A DNA stretch of 21,003 nt from CAYQAJ01 sp964415245 (GCA_964415245.1 CAYQAJ010000060.1:1-21003), one strand, 5' to 3'. Shown: positions 7,319 through 14,904, numbered from the stretch's first letter. Program-made: numbers and translations. The notes: generated by a model not told the origin, from the sequence alone.

Positions 7319-7648
7319 ATGGCAACGCAAATGAAACGTTGGATGAGCATGCTGGGCCTGGTGACCGCGCTTGGTCTTGTCGGCTGCGATGCAGCACCGG
7401 CCCCCACGCCGCGCCCGATGGCTCCGATCACGGTGCCCGATACCTCTTGGGAACAGTTTGATGAATCGACACGGATCATGGACGATTTGCACCGCGCCAT
7501 GGAGGAACAGTGGGCAATCGAGGAATCCCTCCGCCGTCAACAAGAGCTCATTCCGTCAAGTCTGCCGGCGGCGATACCCGCCGAGCCGGCCGTCGCGCCG
7601 GCATTCGCACAGCCGATAGCGGCCCAGCCGGCATTTGCCGCGCCCTGA
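7319..7648 (+). CDS. small lipoprotein, unknown function
   Basis: The product has 109 residues. It has a lipoprotein signal, MKRWMSMLGLVTALGLVGC, with the lipobox LVGC and the lipidated Cys at residue 23. Asp at +2 would favour retention in the inner membrane under the E. coli rule, which may not apply here. The mature protein is Pro/Ala-rich at both ends, with a short charged helix in the middle (FDESTRIMDDLHRAMEEQWAIEESLRRQQEL). The strong Shine-Dalgarno GGGAGGAG at 7304-7311 is seven bases before the ATG. No family is recognised. It probably shares a transcript with the genes at 6851 and 7690, although the 129-base gap to the first allows a separate promoter. Confidence 0.85.
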   Translation: MATQMKRWMSMLGLVTALGLVGCDAAPAPTPRPMAPITVPDTSWEQFDESTRIMDDLHRAMEEQWAIEESLRRQQELIPSSLPAAIPAEPAVAPAFAQPIAAQPAFAAP

Positions 7649-7689
7649 GCCAAGTTCCGTTAATCGCCTCTTATCAAAGGAGACCTCCC

Positions 7690-7911
7690 ATGTCCCGCCA
7701 ACGCATGACGGGTCGCGACCTGGAGCGCATGCTCCGCCAGATAATGCCCGGAGCCAACATCGACATCCACCCCGACGCCGAGGTCCACGTGACCCGCGTT
7801 GTGTGCGGCGATTCGCTCGATCGCCTATCCGAGCGCGGCATGTACAGCGGCATTCCCGACGGATTCAAACGGATGGACGAGGTGGCCAAGCGAATGAAGG
7901 GGAACCGCTAG
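7690..7911 (+). CDS. small hypothetical protein, 73 residues
   Basis: A short, highly charged cytoplasmic protein. Residues 5-20 (RMTGRDLERMLRQIMP) and 58-72 look helical, with a central segment IDIHPDAEVHVTRVVCGDSL that could form two strands. It has no signal peptide. The ATG at 7690 has AAGGAG at 7677-7682, seven bases away; the frame is open upstream but overlaps the preceding lipoprotein gene in another frame, so this start is preferred. It lies 41 bases after the lipoprotein gene and is probably co-transcribed. I do not recognise it. Confidence 0.75.
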   Translation: MSRQRMTGRDLERMLRQIMPGANIDIHPDAEVHVTRVVCGDSLDRLSERGMYSGIPDGFKRMDEVAKRMKGNR

Positions 7912-8025
7912 TCTCGCGAGCGACCGCTCTGTCGTCCAACTCTCTTTCTCGATGGCGTCCAGTACAGCAGACGTAGTCGACTGCCAAACGAAACACCTGA
8001 CGGACGTGTAAACCGAGGGATCGAC

Positions 8026-9128
8026 TCACTGCGGCCAGGCGCCGTCGCGAATGGGAGAGAGCTGCAAGCGCGTCGGGTCGAGCACCACGTGCCGCACGCG
8101 CACTCGTTTCCACGTGTAGGTGACGTGTACCAGGCCGTCGGAGGTTTGGATCACCGCGGGGTACGAGTATTCGCCCGGTTCCGTTTCCAGCGCCAGCGCC
8201 GCTTGCCACTCTTTGCCGTCGGATGAAACTGCCACGTTCAGCGGGGTGCGGCCGCGGGTCGTGTGGTTGTAAACCAACAGGTGCCGGCCGTCGGCAAGCG
8301 TTACGGCGTCGATGCCCGAGTTGGGGTTGGGTAACTCGGTCGGTTCGAGCTTGCTCCATGTTTTGCCGGCGTCGTTCGAATGCGCGGTGAGAATGCGATT
8401 ACCCCCGCCGTTACGGCAAAGGATCTGCAGTTCATCGGGGCTGTGTAGCAGGATCGTCGGCTGGATCGCCCGCACCTTGCGGCCGTCGTTCAGTACGTCG
8501 GTTCGCGACCAGGTGTTCCCCCAGTCGGACGTAGTCTCCATGTGCACCCGCCAGCCGTCGTCTTCGCTGCTGGAGCCGCACAACAGCCGGCCATCGGCCA
8601 GCAACACGGGCTTATTCTTGATCGGGCCGGCGATTCCCTCGGGCAGGCGCTTTGCCTCGCCGAAGGTGCGCCCGCCGTCGTCCGACGTCGTGAGCATTCC
8701 CCACCATGTGCTGGGGCTGGGACCGACCTTGAAGAAGAGCAAGAGCTTGCCGTCGGGCGCCGCGAACAACACGGGATTCCAGCACGGGTAGCGCAGCTTT
8801 TCGCTTCGCACGCCGGTGCCCACACTTACCGGCTCCGTCCACCGCCCGTCGACATTTCGTGATAGCCAGATTTCGACGTCGGGGTTCTTCTCGCGCGTGC
8901 CGCCAAACCAGGCGGCGACGAGCCCCTCTTTCGTCTCCGCAATGGTCGAGGCGTGGCACTGCGCGAAGGGAGCGGTCTCAAAAATGAATTCGCGCAGCAC
9001 GAGGCCGGGAGGTGCGCCGTCGTCGTCAGCCAGCTCGGCGGCTGGCGACGGAGAGACGCATATGCCGAAAGCCGCGACGAGCGCGAACGCCGCTCCTGCC
9101 ACGAGCCTGTCACGTCGAAGTCCCGCGC
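8026..9128 (-). CDS. secreted BNR/Asp-box (sialidase-fold) protein, 5' end lost in the assembly gap
   Basis: The frame is open up to the N run, so the true start is not visible. A GTG at 9102 would give 358 residues, but the sequence just upstream (GLRRDRL, then VAGAAFALVAAFGICVSPSPAA) looks like the charged n-region of a signal peptide that begins inside the gap. The mature part carries Asp boxes of a six-bladed propeller (TSDDGGRTF, TSDWGNTWS, SNDAGKTWS), as in the BNR_2 sialidase family. HASTIAETKEGLVAAWFGGT and RYPCWNPVLF are typical of a large bacterial subfamily annotated as exo-alpha-sialidase. I see no F/Y-R-I-P motif, so cleavage of sialic acid is doubtful; another glycan hydrolase or lyase activity is possible. 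It probably acts outside the cytoplasm on polysaccharide. Confidence 0.85.
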
Positions 9129-9228
9129 NNNNNNNNNNNNNNNNNNNNNNNNNNNNNNNNNNNNNNNNNNNNNNNNNNNNNNNNNNNNNNNNNNNNNNNN
9201 NNNNNNNNNNNNNNNNNNNNNNNNNNNN
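9129..9228. other. assembly gap of 100 N
   Basis: Exactly 100 consecutive N, the usual placeholder for a gap of unknown length. It removes the 5' end of the sialidase-fold gene, and possibly promoter sequence upstream of btaA. The linkage of the two sides rests on scaffolding only. Confidence 0.98.
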
Positions 9229-9369
9229 ACCGTTACAATCCAGTCGATGCCCCCTCGCCTGACAAATTGGCGCGGGGGGCGCGATTTATGCGGTACAACA
9301 GGGCGGCAGGCGGCCCCCGGGACCGCGGCAGGCGGCTGCATTCTTTCGTAGTCGAGCACACAACCGGGA

Positions 9370-10557
9370 ATGGCGCTTTTCGACTGGGTCGGCGGCCGCG
9401 TCTTCAACGCCGTCCACCGCAACAACCTCGTCTACAACACCTGCTGGGAAGACCCGCGGCTCGATCGCGTGGCCCTGGCGCTGCGCGACAGCGACAACGT
9501 GCTGGTCATCACCTCGGCCGGCTGCAACGCGCTCGACTACGCGCTCACCGAGCCGAACCACGTTTACGCCGTCGACCTGAACCCGCGGCAGAACGCATTG
9601 CTCGAGCTGAAGCTGGCGGGCATTCGCCATCTCGAGTTCGACGATTTCTTCTCCTTATTCGGCCAGGGTCGCCTCCCCGGGGCCGCCGGCGTGTACCGCA
9701 GCCAGCTCCGCGACGACCTGAGCGCTTGGGCTCGCAACTACTGGGACCGCTGGATCAAGTTCTTCGACAACCCGCGTCGGTCGTTCTACTTTCGCGGCAC
9801 CTCGGGCACGTTCGCGCGGTTCTTGAATCTGTATGCCGACCGCGTGCTCAAGCTGCGACCGCTGGTCGACCAGATGCTGGACGCCGACTCGCTCGACCAA
9901 CAACGTGAGCTGTATGAAGGCGTGCGCGAACGCATCTGGTCGCGCACGCTGCGGTTCGCCATGAACCGCGACACCACGCTCTCGATGGTGGGCGTGCCTC
10001 GCGCCCAACGCCGGCAGATTGAAACGCAGTACGAGGGGGGCATCCCTCGCTTCGTGCAGGACTGCGTCGAATCCGTGTTCACCCAGATTCCGTTGCGCGA
10101 CAACTACTTCTGGCGAGTGTACATGACGGGCCGCTACACGCATGAGTGCTGCCCCGAGTATCTCAAGCCCGAAAACTTCCAGCGGCTGAAGGCAGGGCTG
10201 GTCGATCGCGTCAGCGTGCATACCGATTCGGTGCAGGGCTTTCTGGAAAAGAACGACGGGCCGATCTCCCGCTTCGTACTGCTGGACCACATGGACTGGC
10301 TGAGCGATCGATTCTTTCCCCTGCTGGAAGCCGAGTGGCAGGCGATCCTGTCGCGTGCGACGCCCGACGCGCGGGCCATCTGGCGCAGCGGAGGGCTGCG
10401 GACCGACTACCTTAACGACGTGCACGTGCGAAGCAATGGCTGCATCCGCCCGCTGCCCGAGATGCTCGAGTACCACCGCGATCTCGCCGACGAGCTGCAC
10501 CCCACCGACCGCGTGCACACGTACGGCAGCTTTTATATCGCCGACTTGCAGCAATAA
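9370..10557 (+). CDS. btaA: S-adenosylmethionine:diacylglycerol 3-amino-3-carboxypropyltransferase
   Basis: BtaA moves the 3-amino-3-carboxypropyl group of SAM onto the free hydroxyl of diacylglycerol. This is the first step to the betaine lipid diacylglyceryl-N,N,N-trimethylhomoserine (DGTS). The 395-residue length fits the DUF3419/BtaA family. Visible family motifs are YNTCWEDPRLD (22-32), SAGCNALDYAL (49-59, SAM-binding loop), VDLNPRQNALLELK (68-81) and the C-terminal LLDHMDWL. There is no signal peptide; the enzyme is expected at the cytoplasmic face of the membrane. The ATG at 9370 is chosen because family similarity begins within a few residues; the Shine-Dalgarno is weak. btaB follows after 111 bases that include a GGTCATT-type repeat. 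In other bacteria this pair is induced by phosphate shortage; I did not see a clear Pho box, and part of the upstream region is missing. Confidence 0.93.
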   Translation: MALFDWVGGRVFNAVHRNNLVYNTCWEDPRLDRVALALRDSDNVLVITSAGCNALDYALTEPNHVYAVDLNPRQNALLELKLAGIRHLEFDDFFSLFGQGRLPGAAGVYRSQLRDDLSAWARNYWDRWIKFFDNPRRSFYFRGTSGTFARFLNLYADRVLKLRPLVDQMLDADSLDQQRELYEGVRERIWSRTLRFAMNRDTTLSMVGVPRAQRRQIETQYEGGIPRFVQDCVESVFTQIPLRDNYFWRVYMTGRYTHECCPEYLKPENFQRLKAGLVDRVSVHTDSVQGFLEKNDGPISRFVLLDHMDWLSDRFFPLLEAEWQAILSRATPDARAIWRSGGLRTDYLNDVHVRSNGCIRPLPEMLEYHRDLADELHPTDRVHTYGSFYIADLQQ

Positions 10558-10579
10558 TCGCGGGCGGGCGCAGCTTGCC

Positions 10580-10614
10580 GTCATTGGTCATTTGGATTTG
10601 GTCATTGGTCATTG
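10580..10614. repeat. ATTGGTCATTTGG-type repeat, copy 1
   Basis: The spacer between btaA and btaB contains a word built from TCATTGG, TCATTTGGATTTGG and TCATTGGTCATT. A 32-base block (10582-10613) is identical to 15563-15594, and a variant lies at 13947-13976. It is AT-richer than the genes around it. Confidence 0.85.
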
Positions 10615-10668
10615 CCTGGCCGCCCGCCCCATTCTTCGCCCGAATTGACCGAAAGAATTGATCGCCTC

Positions 10669-11442
10669 ATGGGTCTTTCGTCCGACGTCCGCATGCTGTA
10701 CCACTTTCTGTTCAAGCCGATTCGCGGCCGCGATCATGCCGCGCGCCTGGAGAGCTTTTACGCCGACCAGGCCGAAGGGTACGACGACTATCGCAAGCGG
10801 TTGCTCAAAGGGCGCGGCGAATTGTGGAAGACGCTCGGCGTTCCCGAGGGTGGCGTGTGGGTCGATCTGGGCGGGGGCACGGGGGCCAACTGCGAGTTTC
10901 TGGGCGAGGAGATCGGCAAGCTGGCCAAAGTGTACGTGGTCGATCTGTCGCGCTCGCTACTCGACGTGGCCCAGAAGCGGATCGCCAAACATGGCTGGAC
11001 CAACGTGGAGGCGGTCGAGGCCGACGCAGCCGAGTTCCGTCCCGCCGAGGGGCACGCCGACGTGGTCACCTTCTCGTACTCGCTCACGATGATTCCCGAC
11101 TGGTTCGCAGCGCTGGAAAACGCCGAGGCGATGCTCAAACCGGGGGGACGCGTCGGGGTCGTCGACTTCTACGTCTCACGAAAATTCCCGGCCGAGGGAA
11201 CGAAGCGGCACCGCTGGCTGACGCGCACGCTGTGGCCGATCACGTTCGGCCTCGACAACGTGTTTCCCTCCCCCGATCACGTACCGTACCTGAGCCGCCA
11301 TTTCGAGCCGGTTCACTTCGAGGAACATAGCGCGCGGATGCCGTACTTCCCACTATTGCGCACGCCGTACTACCTGTTCGTGGGGCGAAAGCGGGAGAAG
11401 AGTGCCCGCGAAACCGCAAGCGAATCACCACGCGAATCGTGA
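10669..11442 (+). CDS. btaB: SAM-dependent methyltransferase, betaine-lipid N-methylase
   Basis: BtaB methylates diacylglyceryl-homoserine three times with SAM to give the betaine lipid DGTS. From the ATG at 10669 the product has 257 residues. It is a class I methyltransferase with motif I DLGGGTG (66-72), the acidic ribose-binding VDLS (91-94), and FSYSLTMIPDW (135-145), which is typical of BtaB. The frame opens upstream at TTG 10612 and TTG 10645, but the first lies in the intergenic repeat, so the ATG is preferred. Neither start has a strong Shine-Dalgarno, so this boundary is uncertain by up to 19 residues. Position right after btaA supports the specific role. The last 15 or so residues (KREKSARETASESPRES) are a polar tail beyond the fold. 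Confidence 0.88.
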   Translation: MGLSSDVRMLYHFLFKPIRGRDHAARLESFYADQAEGYDDYRKRLLKGRGELWKTLGVPEGGVWVDLGGGTGANCEFLGEEIGKLAKVYVVDLSRSLLDVAQKRIAKHGWTNVEAVEADAAEFRPAEGHADVVTFSYSLTMIPDWFAALENAEAMLKPGGRVGVVDFYVSRKFPAEGTKRHRWLTRTLWPITFGLDNVFPSPDHVPYLSRHFEPVHFEEHSARMPYFPLLRTPYYLFVGRKREKSARETASESPRES

Positions 11443-11449
11443 AGGGCGA

Positions 11450-11914
11450 CTACTTCCTGGATTCCCGGTGGCCCAGGTAGCGTTCGACCACCGCAAGAAG
11501 CACCTCGCGGTGTCGGCCCCACCGCAGGAACAGCCCGCGCAGCGCTGCGGCGGGCCCCCTCCCATCGTCGGCCAACAACAGCACTCCGCGGCTTCGCACC
11601 TGGTATCGGGCCAGCGACGACCACGGAATGCGGCGCCGCCGACCGAGCACGATCTGCACGACGCCGCGCGGGCCCAGCTCGAAGGTGACCGGCACCCACA
11701 GCCGCCACAGTGCGATGCTCAAGGCGGCAAAGCTCACGACGCCCATGAGGGCGCTGTGCGCGACCCATCCCACCGCCACCGATGCCGCTACCGCGCCGAT
11801 CGCCACCAACCACCCCAGTGGGCCGTCGTCGCGCAGAGGCCAATTCGCCAGGAGAAGCTCGACAGGCTTGGGCGCCGCAACGGCCGGCTGCTTGCGCACG
11901 CTTTGCGAAGTCAT
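11450..11914 (-). CDS. small membrane protein, unknown function
   Basis: The product has 154 residues. A soluble N-terminus of about 32 residues (with LLLANWPLRDDGPLGWL) leads into two adjacent hydrophobic segments at about 35-52 and 55-71. A cytoplasmic-type domain follows with the strand pattern VTFELGPRGVVQIVLGRRRRIPWSSLARYQVRSRGVLLL. The I-P-W motif after a short beta hairpin resembles bacterial PH-like membrane proteins and is similar in style to the protein at 4578-5711. It converges on btaB, with only seven bases between the stop codons. There is no recognised enzyme motif. Confidence 0.75.
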   Translation of the reverse strand: MTSQSVRKQPAVAAPKPVELLLANWPLRDDGPLGWLVAIGAVAASVAVGWVAHSALMGVVSFAALSIALWRLWVPVTFELGPRGVVQIVLGRRRRIPWSSLARYQVRSRGVLLLADDGRGPAAALRGLFLRWGRHREVLLAVVERYLGHRESRK

Positions 11915-11962
11915 GCCTCTATTGTAGTTGCGGCGTCACCAAGGGCGTCCAGTCTCCCGGTT

Positions 11963-11995
11963 GTCCATATCGTCCATAAAGTCCATGTCGTCCAT
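11963..11995. repeat. GTCCAT degenerate tandem repeat
   Basis: Four GTCCAT words occur within 33 bases at spacings of 9-10 bases (for example CGTCCATAAAGTCCATG). They lie in the 102-base spacer between two minus-strand membrane-protein genes. No function is visible. Confidence 0.7.
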
Positions 11996-12016
11996 GAACT
12001 GCCGACGCACGCCCCC

Positions 12017-12400
12017 TCACCGTTTCCCGCCGGTCTCTTCCTCCGGCCTCCGCACCTGAGGCGACGGGCTCAGCGCCCCACGCGCCAGAAATGCAATCGC
12101 CGCGAACACCGCCGTCGAAAGCAGCAATGCCCCGCCCAGCGAAACGCCAAAGTTATCCTGCAGCATCACCAACGCCGGCGGATCGTCAGTTCGTGCCACG
12201 TGCCTCCGGACGGGATTCTCGTCGGTGGCCTGTTGCTCCCCCAATTCGTCGCGATCTTCTTGCCAGTGCTCGTGGCCCGCTGGCGTGTCGTACGTTGCGA
12301 TCGCCCACGACCGCGCCCACGTCACCATCCACACCACCAGCCCCATGGCGACCAGATAGGCGGCGAGCCACGCGAACGACGCCGGTGAAAGGAGTTTCAT
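12017..12400 (-). CDS. small membrane protein with two transmembrane segments, unknown function
   Basis: The product has 127 residues. The first hydrophobic segment is at about 8-30 (FAWLAAYLVAMGLVVWMVTWA) and the second at about 86-105 (GVSLGGALLLSTAVFAAIAFL). Between them is a polar, acidic loop (HEHWQEDRDELGEQQATDENP), and a basic tail follows. The ATG at 12400 is preceded by a run of mixed bases without a clear Shine-Dalgarno. It lies downstream of the hairpin repeat cluster and the M20 hydrolase gene on the same strand. No family is recognised. Confidence 0.75.
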   Translation of the reverse strand: MKLLSPASFAWLAAYLVAMGLVVWMVTWARSWAIATYDTPAGHEHWQEDRDELGEQQATDENPVRRHVARTDDPPALVMLQDNFGVSLGGALLLSTAVFAAIAFLARGALSPSPQVRRPEEETGGKR

Positions 12401-12433
12401 GTTGCGGCCAGAGTTTTTCAGTTCATCTGTGGT

Positions 12434-12562
12434 AGGTCCTGCTTGCCGAGCAGGACCTGCGCTTGAGGTCCCGCCCGGCAGACGGGACCTACGACACCAC
12501 CCGATTCACATTGGGGCCCATCGAGCCTGCGCTTGAGGTCCCGCCCGGCAGACGGGACCTAC
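12434..12562. repeat. cluster of three AGGTCC hairpins with a 37-base direct repeat
   Basis: Hairpin 1 pairs AGGTCCTGC (12434-12442) with GCAGGACCT (12450-12458). Hairpin 2 pairs AGGTCCCG (12466-12473) with CGGGACCT (12483-12490). Hairpin 3 is the same as hairpin 2, at 12536-12543 and 12553-12560. The 37-base block 12456-12492 is repeated without change at 12526-12562, offset by exactly 70 bases. All stems are perfect and start with AGGTCC. The cluster fills most of the 173-base spacer between two minus-strand genes and ends 11 bases from the stop codon of the M20 gene. This is a REP/BIME-like arrangement; it might also act as a processing or termination site. Confidence 0.9.
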
Positions 12563-12573
12563 TCCTAACCGTA

Positions 12574-13872
12574 TCACGGTTTCAATAGCTCGAGCGCCGC
12601 GCCGGCCATCGCCGATACGCCGGTCGTCAGCGTCTCCTCGATATCGGGGTAATAAATGGGCGAGTGCAGCGACGGCGGCTCCTGCCCAAGCTGCTTGTAT
12701 CGCTCCAGTCGCGCGGCGTCGACCGAGCCAAGGCGAAACATGAAGATCGGCACCCCGGCGCGGCCGTACTGGCTAAAGTCCTCGCCCCCCATCGAAGGCT
12801 CCGCTGACTGCACGTTCTCTTCCCCCACCAGGCGGCGGAAGACGGGCAGCACCCGCTCGATGAGCTTCTCGTCGTTGTACATCGACGGCGTCCCCTCCGA
12901 CACGCTTACGATGGGCTCCGGCGCCCGCGCCCCCTGGGCCACCGCTTTCGCCTTCCGCTCGATCCCTTCCAACAAGTGCTGCCGCACCTCGTCCGAGTAG
13001 CTGCGCACCGTGATCTGCAAGTGGCAACTTTCGCCGATGATGTTGTGCTTGGTGCCGCCGTGGATCGAGCCGACTGTGATCACGGCCGGCTCGATCGGCT
13101 TGATCTCGCGGCTGACGATCGTTTGCAGCGACATCACCAGCTCGGCCGCCTGCACGATGGGGTCGATGGTCGTGTGGGGATAGGCGCCGTGCCCGCCGCG
13201 ACCCAGCATGGTCACGTCGACGCTGTCGACGTTGGCCAGGGCATAACCGGCGCGGTAACCGAGCCGCCCCGTGGCCAGCGTCGAATCGACGTGCAGCGCC
13301 AGAGCGAAGTCGGGCTTGCCGAACTTGTCGAACAGCCCGTCCTCCAGCATTGCCTTGGCGCCGGCTCCGCGCTCTTCGGCCGGCTGGCCGATCAGCATCA
13401 GCGTGCCTCGCCACTTGTCCTTGTTGGCGGCCAGGTACCGCGCCACGCCCGCGATGTTGGTCATGTGAACGTCGTGCCCGCAGGCGTGCATCACGCCCAC
13501 CTCGACGCCCGAGGGGTCGGTCACCTTGACGGTCGAGGCAAATGTGAGGTTGGTGTCCTCGGTCACCGGGAGCGCGTCGAGATCGGTGCGAAGCATCAGC
13601 ATAGGCCCGTCGCCGTTCTTCAGAATGCCCACGATGCCGTGCCCGCCGATGTTGCCGTGCACCTCGAATCCCGCCTGCCGCCATTGCTCGCCGAGCCGCG
13701 CTGCCGTTTCCTTCTCCTGAAACGACAGCTCGGGATTGCTATGGAACTCGCGGTACAGGGCGACCAGGTCGTCCAAGTTCGCGCGGACCCACTCGCTCGG
13801 CTCCTCGGCCCGCACCATGGGCACACAGGCCACGCACGCGACAAATAAAGCAGCGGTAATGCGACGAATCAT
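12574..13872 (-). CDS. exported M20-family amidohydrolase
   Basis: The 432-residue metallo-amidohydrolase belongs to the M20D type (hippurate hydrolase, N-acyl-amino-acid amidohydrolase, IAA-amino-acid hydrolase). It removes an acyl group from an N-acylated amino acid or small peptide. Residues 1-22 (MIRRITAALFVACVACVPMVRA) form a signal peptide, so it acts outside the cytoplasm. The di-metal ligands are visible: Cys131 and His133 in HACGHD, Glu167 in PAEERGAGA with the general-base position next to it, His194 in ALHVD, and His403 in LHSPIYYPD. GGEDFSQYG is the other conserved family block. The lid/dimerisation domain lies at about 210-320. The ATG has GGGAGG about six bases upstream. The exact substrate cannot be told from sequence. 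Confidence 0.92.
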   Translation of the reverse strand: MIRRITAALFVACVACVPMVRAEEPSEWVRANLDDLVALYREFHSNPELSFQEKETAARLGEQWRQAGFEVHGNIGGHGIVGILKNGDGPMLMLRTDLDALPVTEDTNLTFASTVKVTDPSGVEVGVMHACGHDVHMTNIAGVARYLAANKDKWRGTLMLIGQPAEERGAGAKAMLEDGLFDKFGKPDFALALHVDSTLATGRLGYRAGYALANVDSVDVTMLGRGGHGAYPHTTIDPIVQAAELVMSLQTIVSREIKPIEPAVITVGSIHGGTKHNIIGESCHLQITVRSYSDEVRQHLLEGIERKAKAVAQGARAPEPIVSVSEGTPSMYNDEKLIERVLPVFRRLVGEENVQSAEPSMGGEDFSQYGRAGVPIFMFRLGSVDAARLERYKQLGQEPPSLHSPIYYPDIEETLTTGVSAMAGAALELLKP

Positions 13873-14183
13873 AGTGGGCCTCCCGGTACTAAATGCGTTG
13901 CAGGATCGTGTGGACCTTGTGGACGAAACTTTCGGGCCGTCAGTTCTTGGTCATTTGGATTTGGGATTTGGTCATTGCCCCGACTGCGGGTATTGAGTTT
14001 TTTTGTGCGTGTAGTTACCCTCAAGGGGTCATACGAACACACCGTCATTATGGCAGGCGTCGGCCTTCATTTCCCGCCGCCTGCCGATTCTTTTCGCCGC
14101 CGCGCGGCACTCTGCCGACGCTTCGACGCAACTCTTGCCGCCTGGCTCGCACCGCCATTGTTGCGCGGACTTCGCCGCCTCGG
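13873..14183. other. spacer between the M20 gene and rdgB
   Basis: These 311 bases lie upstream of the minus-strand M20 gene and downstream of rdgB. They hold a GGTCATT-type repeat (13947-13976) and a run of seven T at about 13997-14003. The remaining stretch (14014-14183) is open on the plus strand, but its translation shows no resemblance to a protein family and I consider it non-coding. No clear promoter was found. Confidence 0.5.
13947..13976. repeat. ATTGGTCATTTGG-type repeat, variant copy
   Basis: It is built from TTGGTCATTTGGATTTGG, then GATTTGG and TCATT, so it matches the copies at 10580-10614 and 15562-15599 over most of its length but carries an extra GATTTGG unit. This length variation is what slippage between short units would give. 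Confidence 0.8.
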
Positions 14184-14804
14184 CTACTTCCACGCGCCGC
14201 TCGCCAGCAGTTCGCGGACGCTCGGAACCAGCATCGCCGCGGCTCGCGATCGGTGACTGAGAACCGATTTCACTGCCTCACCCAGCTCGCCGAACGTGCG
14301 GTGGTACTCCGCGATCTCGAACAGTGGATCGTAACCGAATCCGGCCGTGCCCGCTTCGCTGAGCGCGATCCGACCGTGGCACGCCGCTTCGCACTCGGCC
14401 CGCACGCGACCCTCGGGATCGGACAGGGCCAGATGGCACACGTACCGCGCGGCGCGCCGCTCGGGCGGAATACCCTCCAGCTCCTCGAGCAGCCGGCGGT
14501 TGTTCGATTCGTCGGTGGCGTCCGGTCCGCTGTATCGCGCCGAATACACGCCGGGCCTGCCGTCGAGCGCGTCGACGATCAATCCGCTGTCTTCGCCCAG
14601 CACCCATTGCTGCAGGTGCACGGCCTGCTCCGTGGCTTTGGCCACGGCGTTGGCGGCAAACGTTTCACCCTCTTCGGCCACCTCCAGCGCATCGGGGAAA
14701 TCGGCCAGCGTCGCCAGCGCGAGCCCCAGCGGAGCCAACAGCGCGTCGAGCTCATGGGCCTTCTTGCGGTTGTGCGTTCCCAGAACCAGAAGCGGCGCAG
14801 CCAT
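14184..14804 (-). CDS. rdgB: XTP/dITP diphosphatase (RdgB/HAM1 family)
   Basis: The enzyme hydrolyses non-canonical purine triphosphates (ITP, dITP, XTP) to the monophosphate and pyrophosphate, keeping deaminated purines out of DNA and RNA. From the ATG at 14804 the product has 206 residues, the normal family size. Signature motifs are GTHNRKKAHEL (9-19, family T-x-N-x-x-K-x-x-E), EDSGL (71-75, catalytic acidic pair), DGRPGVYSARY (81-91), FGYDPLF (156-162) and SHR (183-185). The frame stays open for another 122 codons upstream, but that extension crosses a repeat hairpin and has no family similarity. It has His-Asn where many homologues have Asn-x-x-Lys spacing, a mild variation only. It stands alone on the minus strand, divergent from the ferredoxin gene. 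Confidence 0.95.
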   Translation of the reverse strand: MAAPLLVLGTHNRKKAHELDALLAPLGLALATLADFPDALEVAEEGETFAANAVAKATEQAVHLQQWVLGEDSGLIVDALDGRPGVYSARYSGPDATDESNNRRLLEELEGIPPERRAARYVCHLALSDPEGRVRAECEAACHGRIALSEAGTAGFGYDPLFEIAEYHRTFGELGEAVKSVLSHRSRAAAMLVPSVRELLASGAWK

Positions 14805-14882
14805 GACTGGCGTATTGTGGTGGACTTCGGCGTGGGTGCCAAGACGCGGCCTCGCGCACGGGTGGCGATTCACGGATGGCCA

Positions 14883-14904
14883 CCCACGGATGGCAATCCG
14901 TGGG
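14883..14904. repeat. perfect hairpin CCCACGGAT / ATCCGTGGG
   Basis: CCCACGGAT (14883-14891) and ATCCGTGGG (14896-14904) form a nine-pair stem around the loop GGCA. A further CACGGATGG word lies at 14871-14879, so one arm is duplicated. It is in the spacer between rdgB and the ferredoxin gene. There is no T-run, so it is not an obvious terminator; it looks like another short intergenic repeat. Confidence 0.75.

Noticed and set aside
11402..12388. 328-codon plus-strand frame across two minus-strand membrane-protein genes
   Set aside because: It spans two separate genes and a repeat spacer, is Pro/Arg/His-rich, and has no domain resemblance; the minus-strand proteins have well-formed transmembrane segments.
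12976..13848. 290-codon plus-strand frame opposite the M20 hydrolase
   Set aside because: The hydrolase shows all metal ligands and a signal peptide on the minus strand; the plus frame is a shadow.
13981..14003. T-run of seven bases after a GC-rich stretch as a plus-strand terminator
   Set aside because: Only a weak three-pair stem precedes it and there is no plus-strand gene upstream to terminate.
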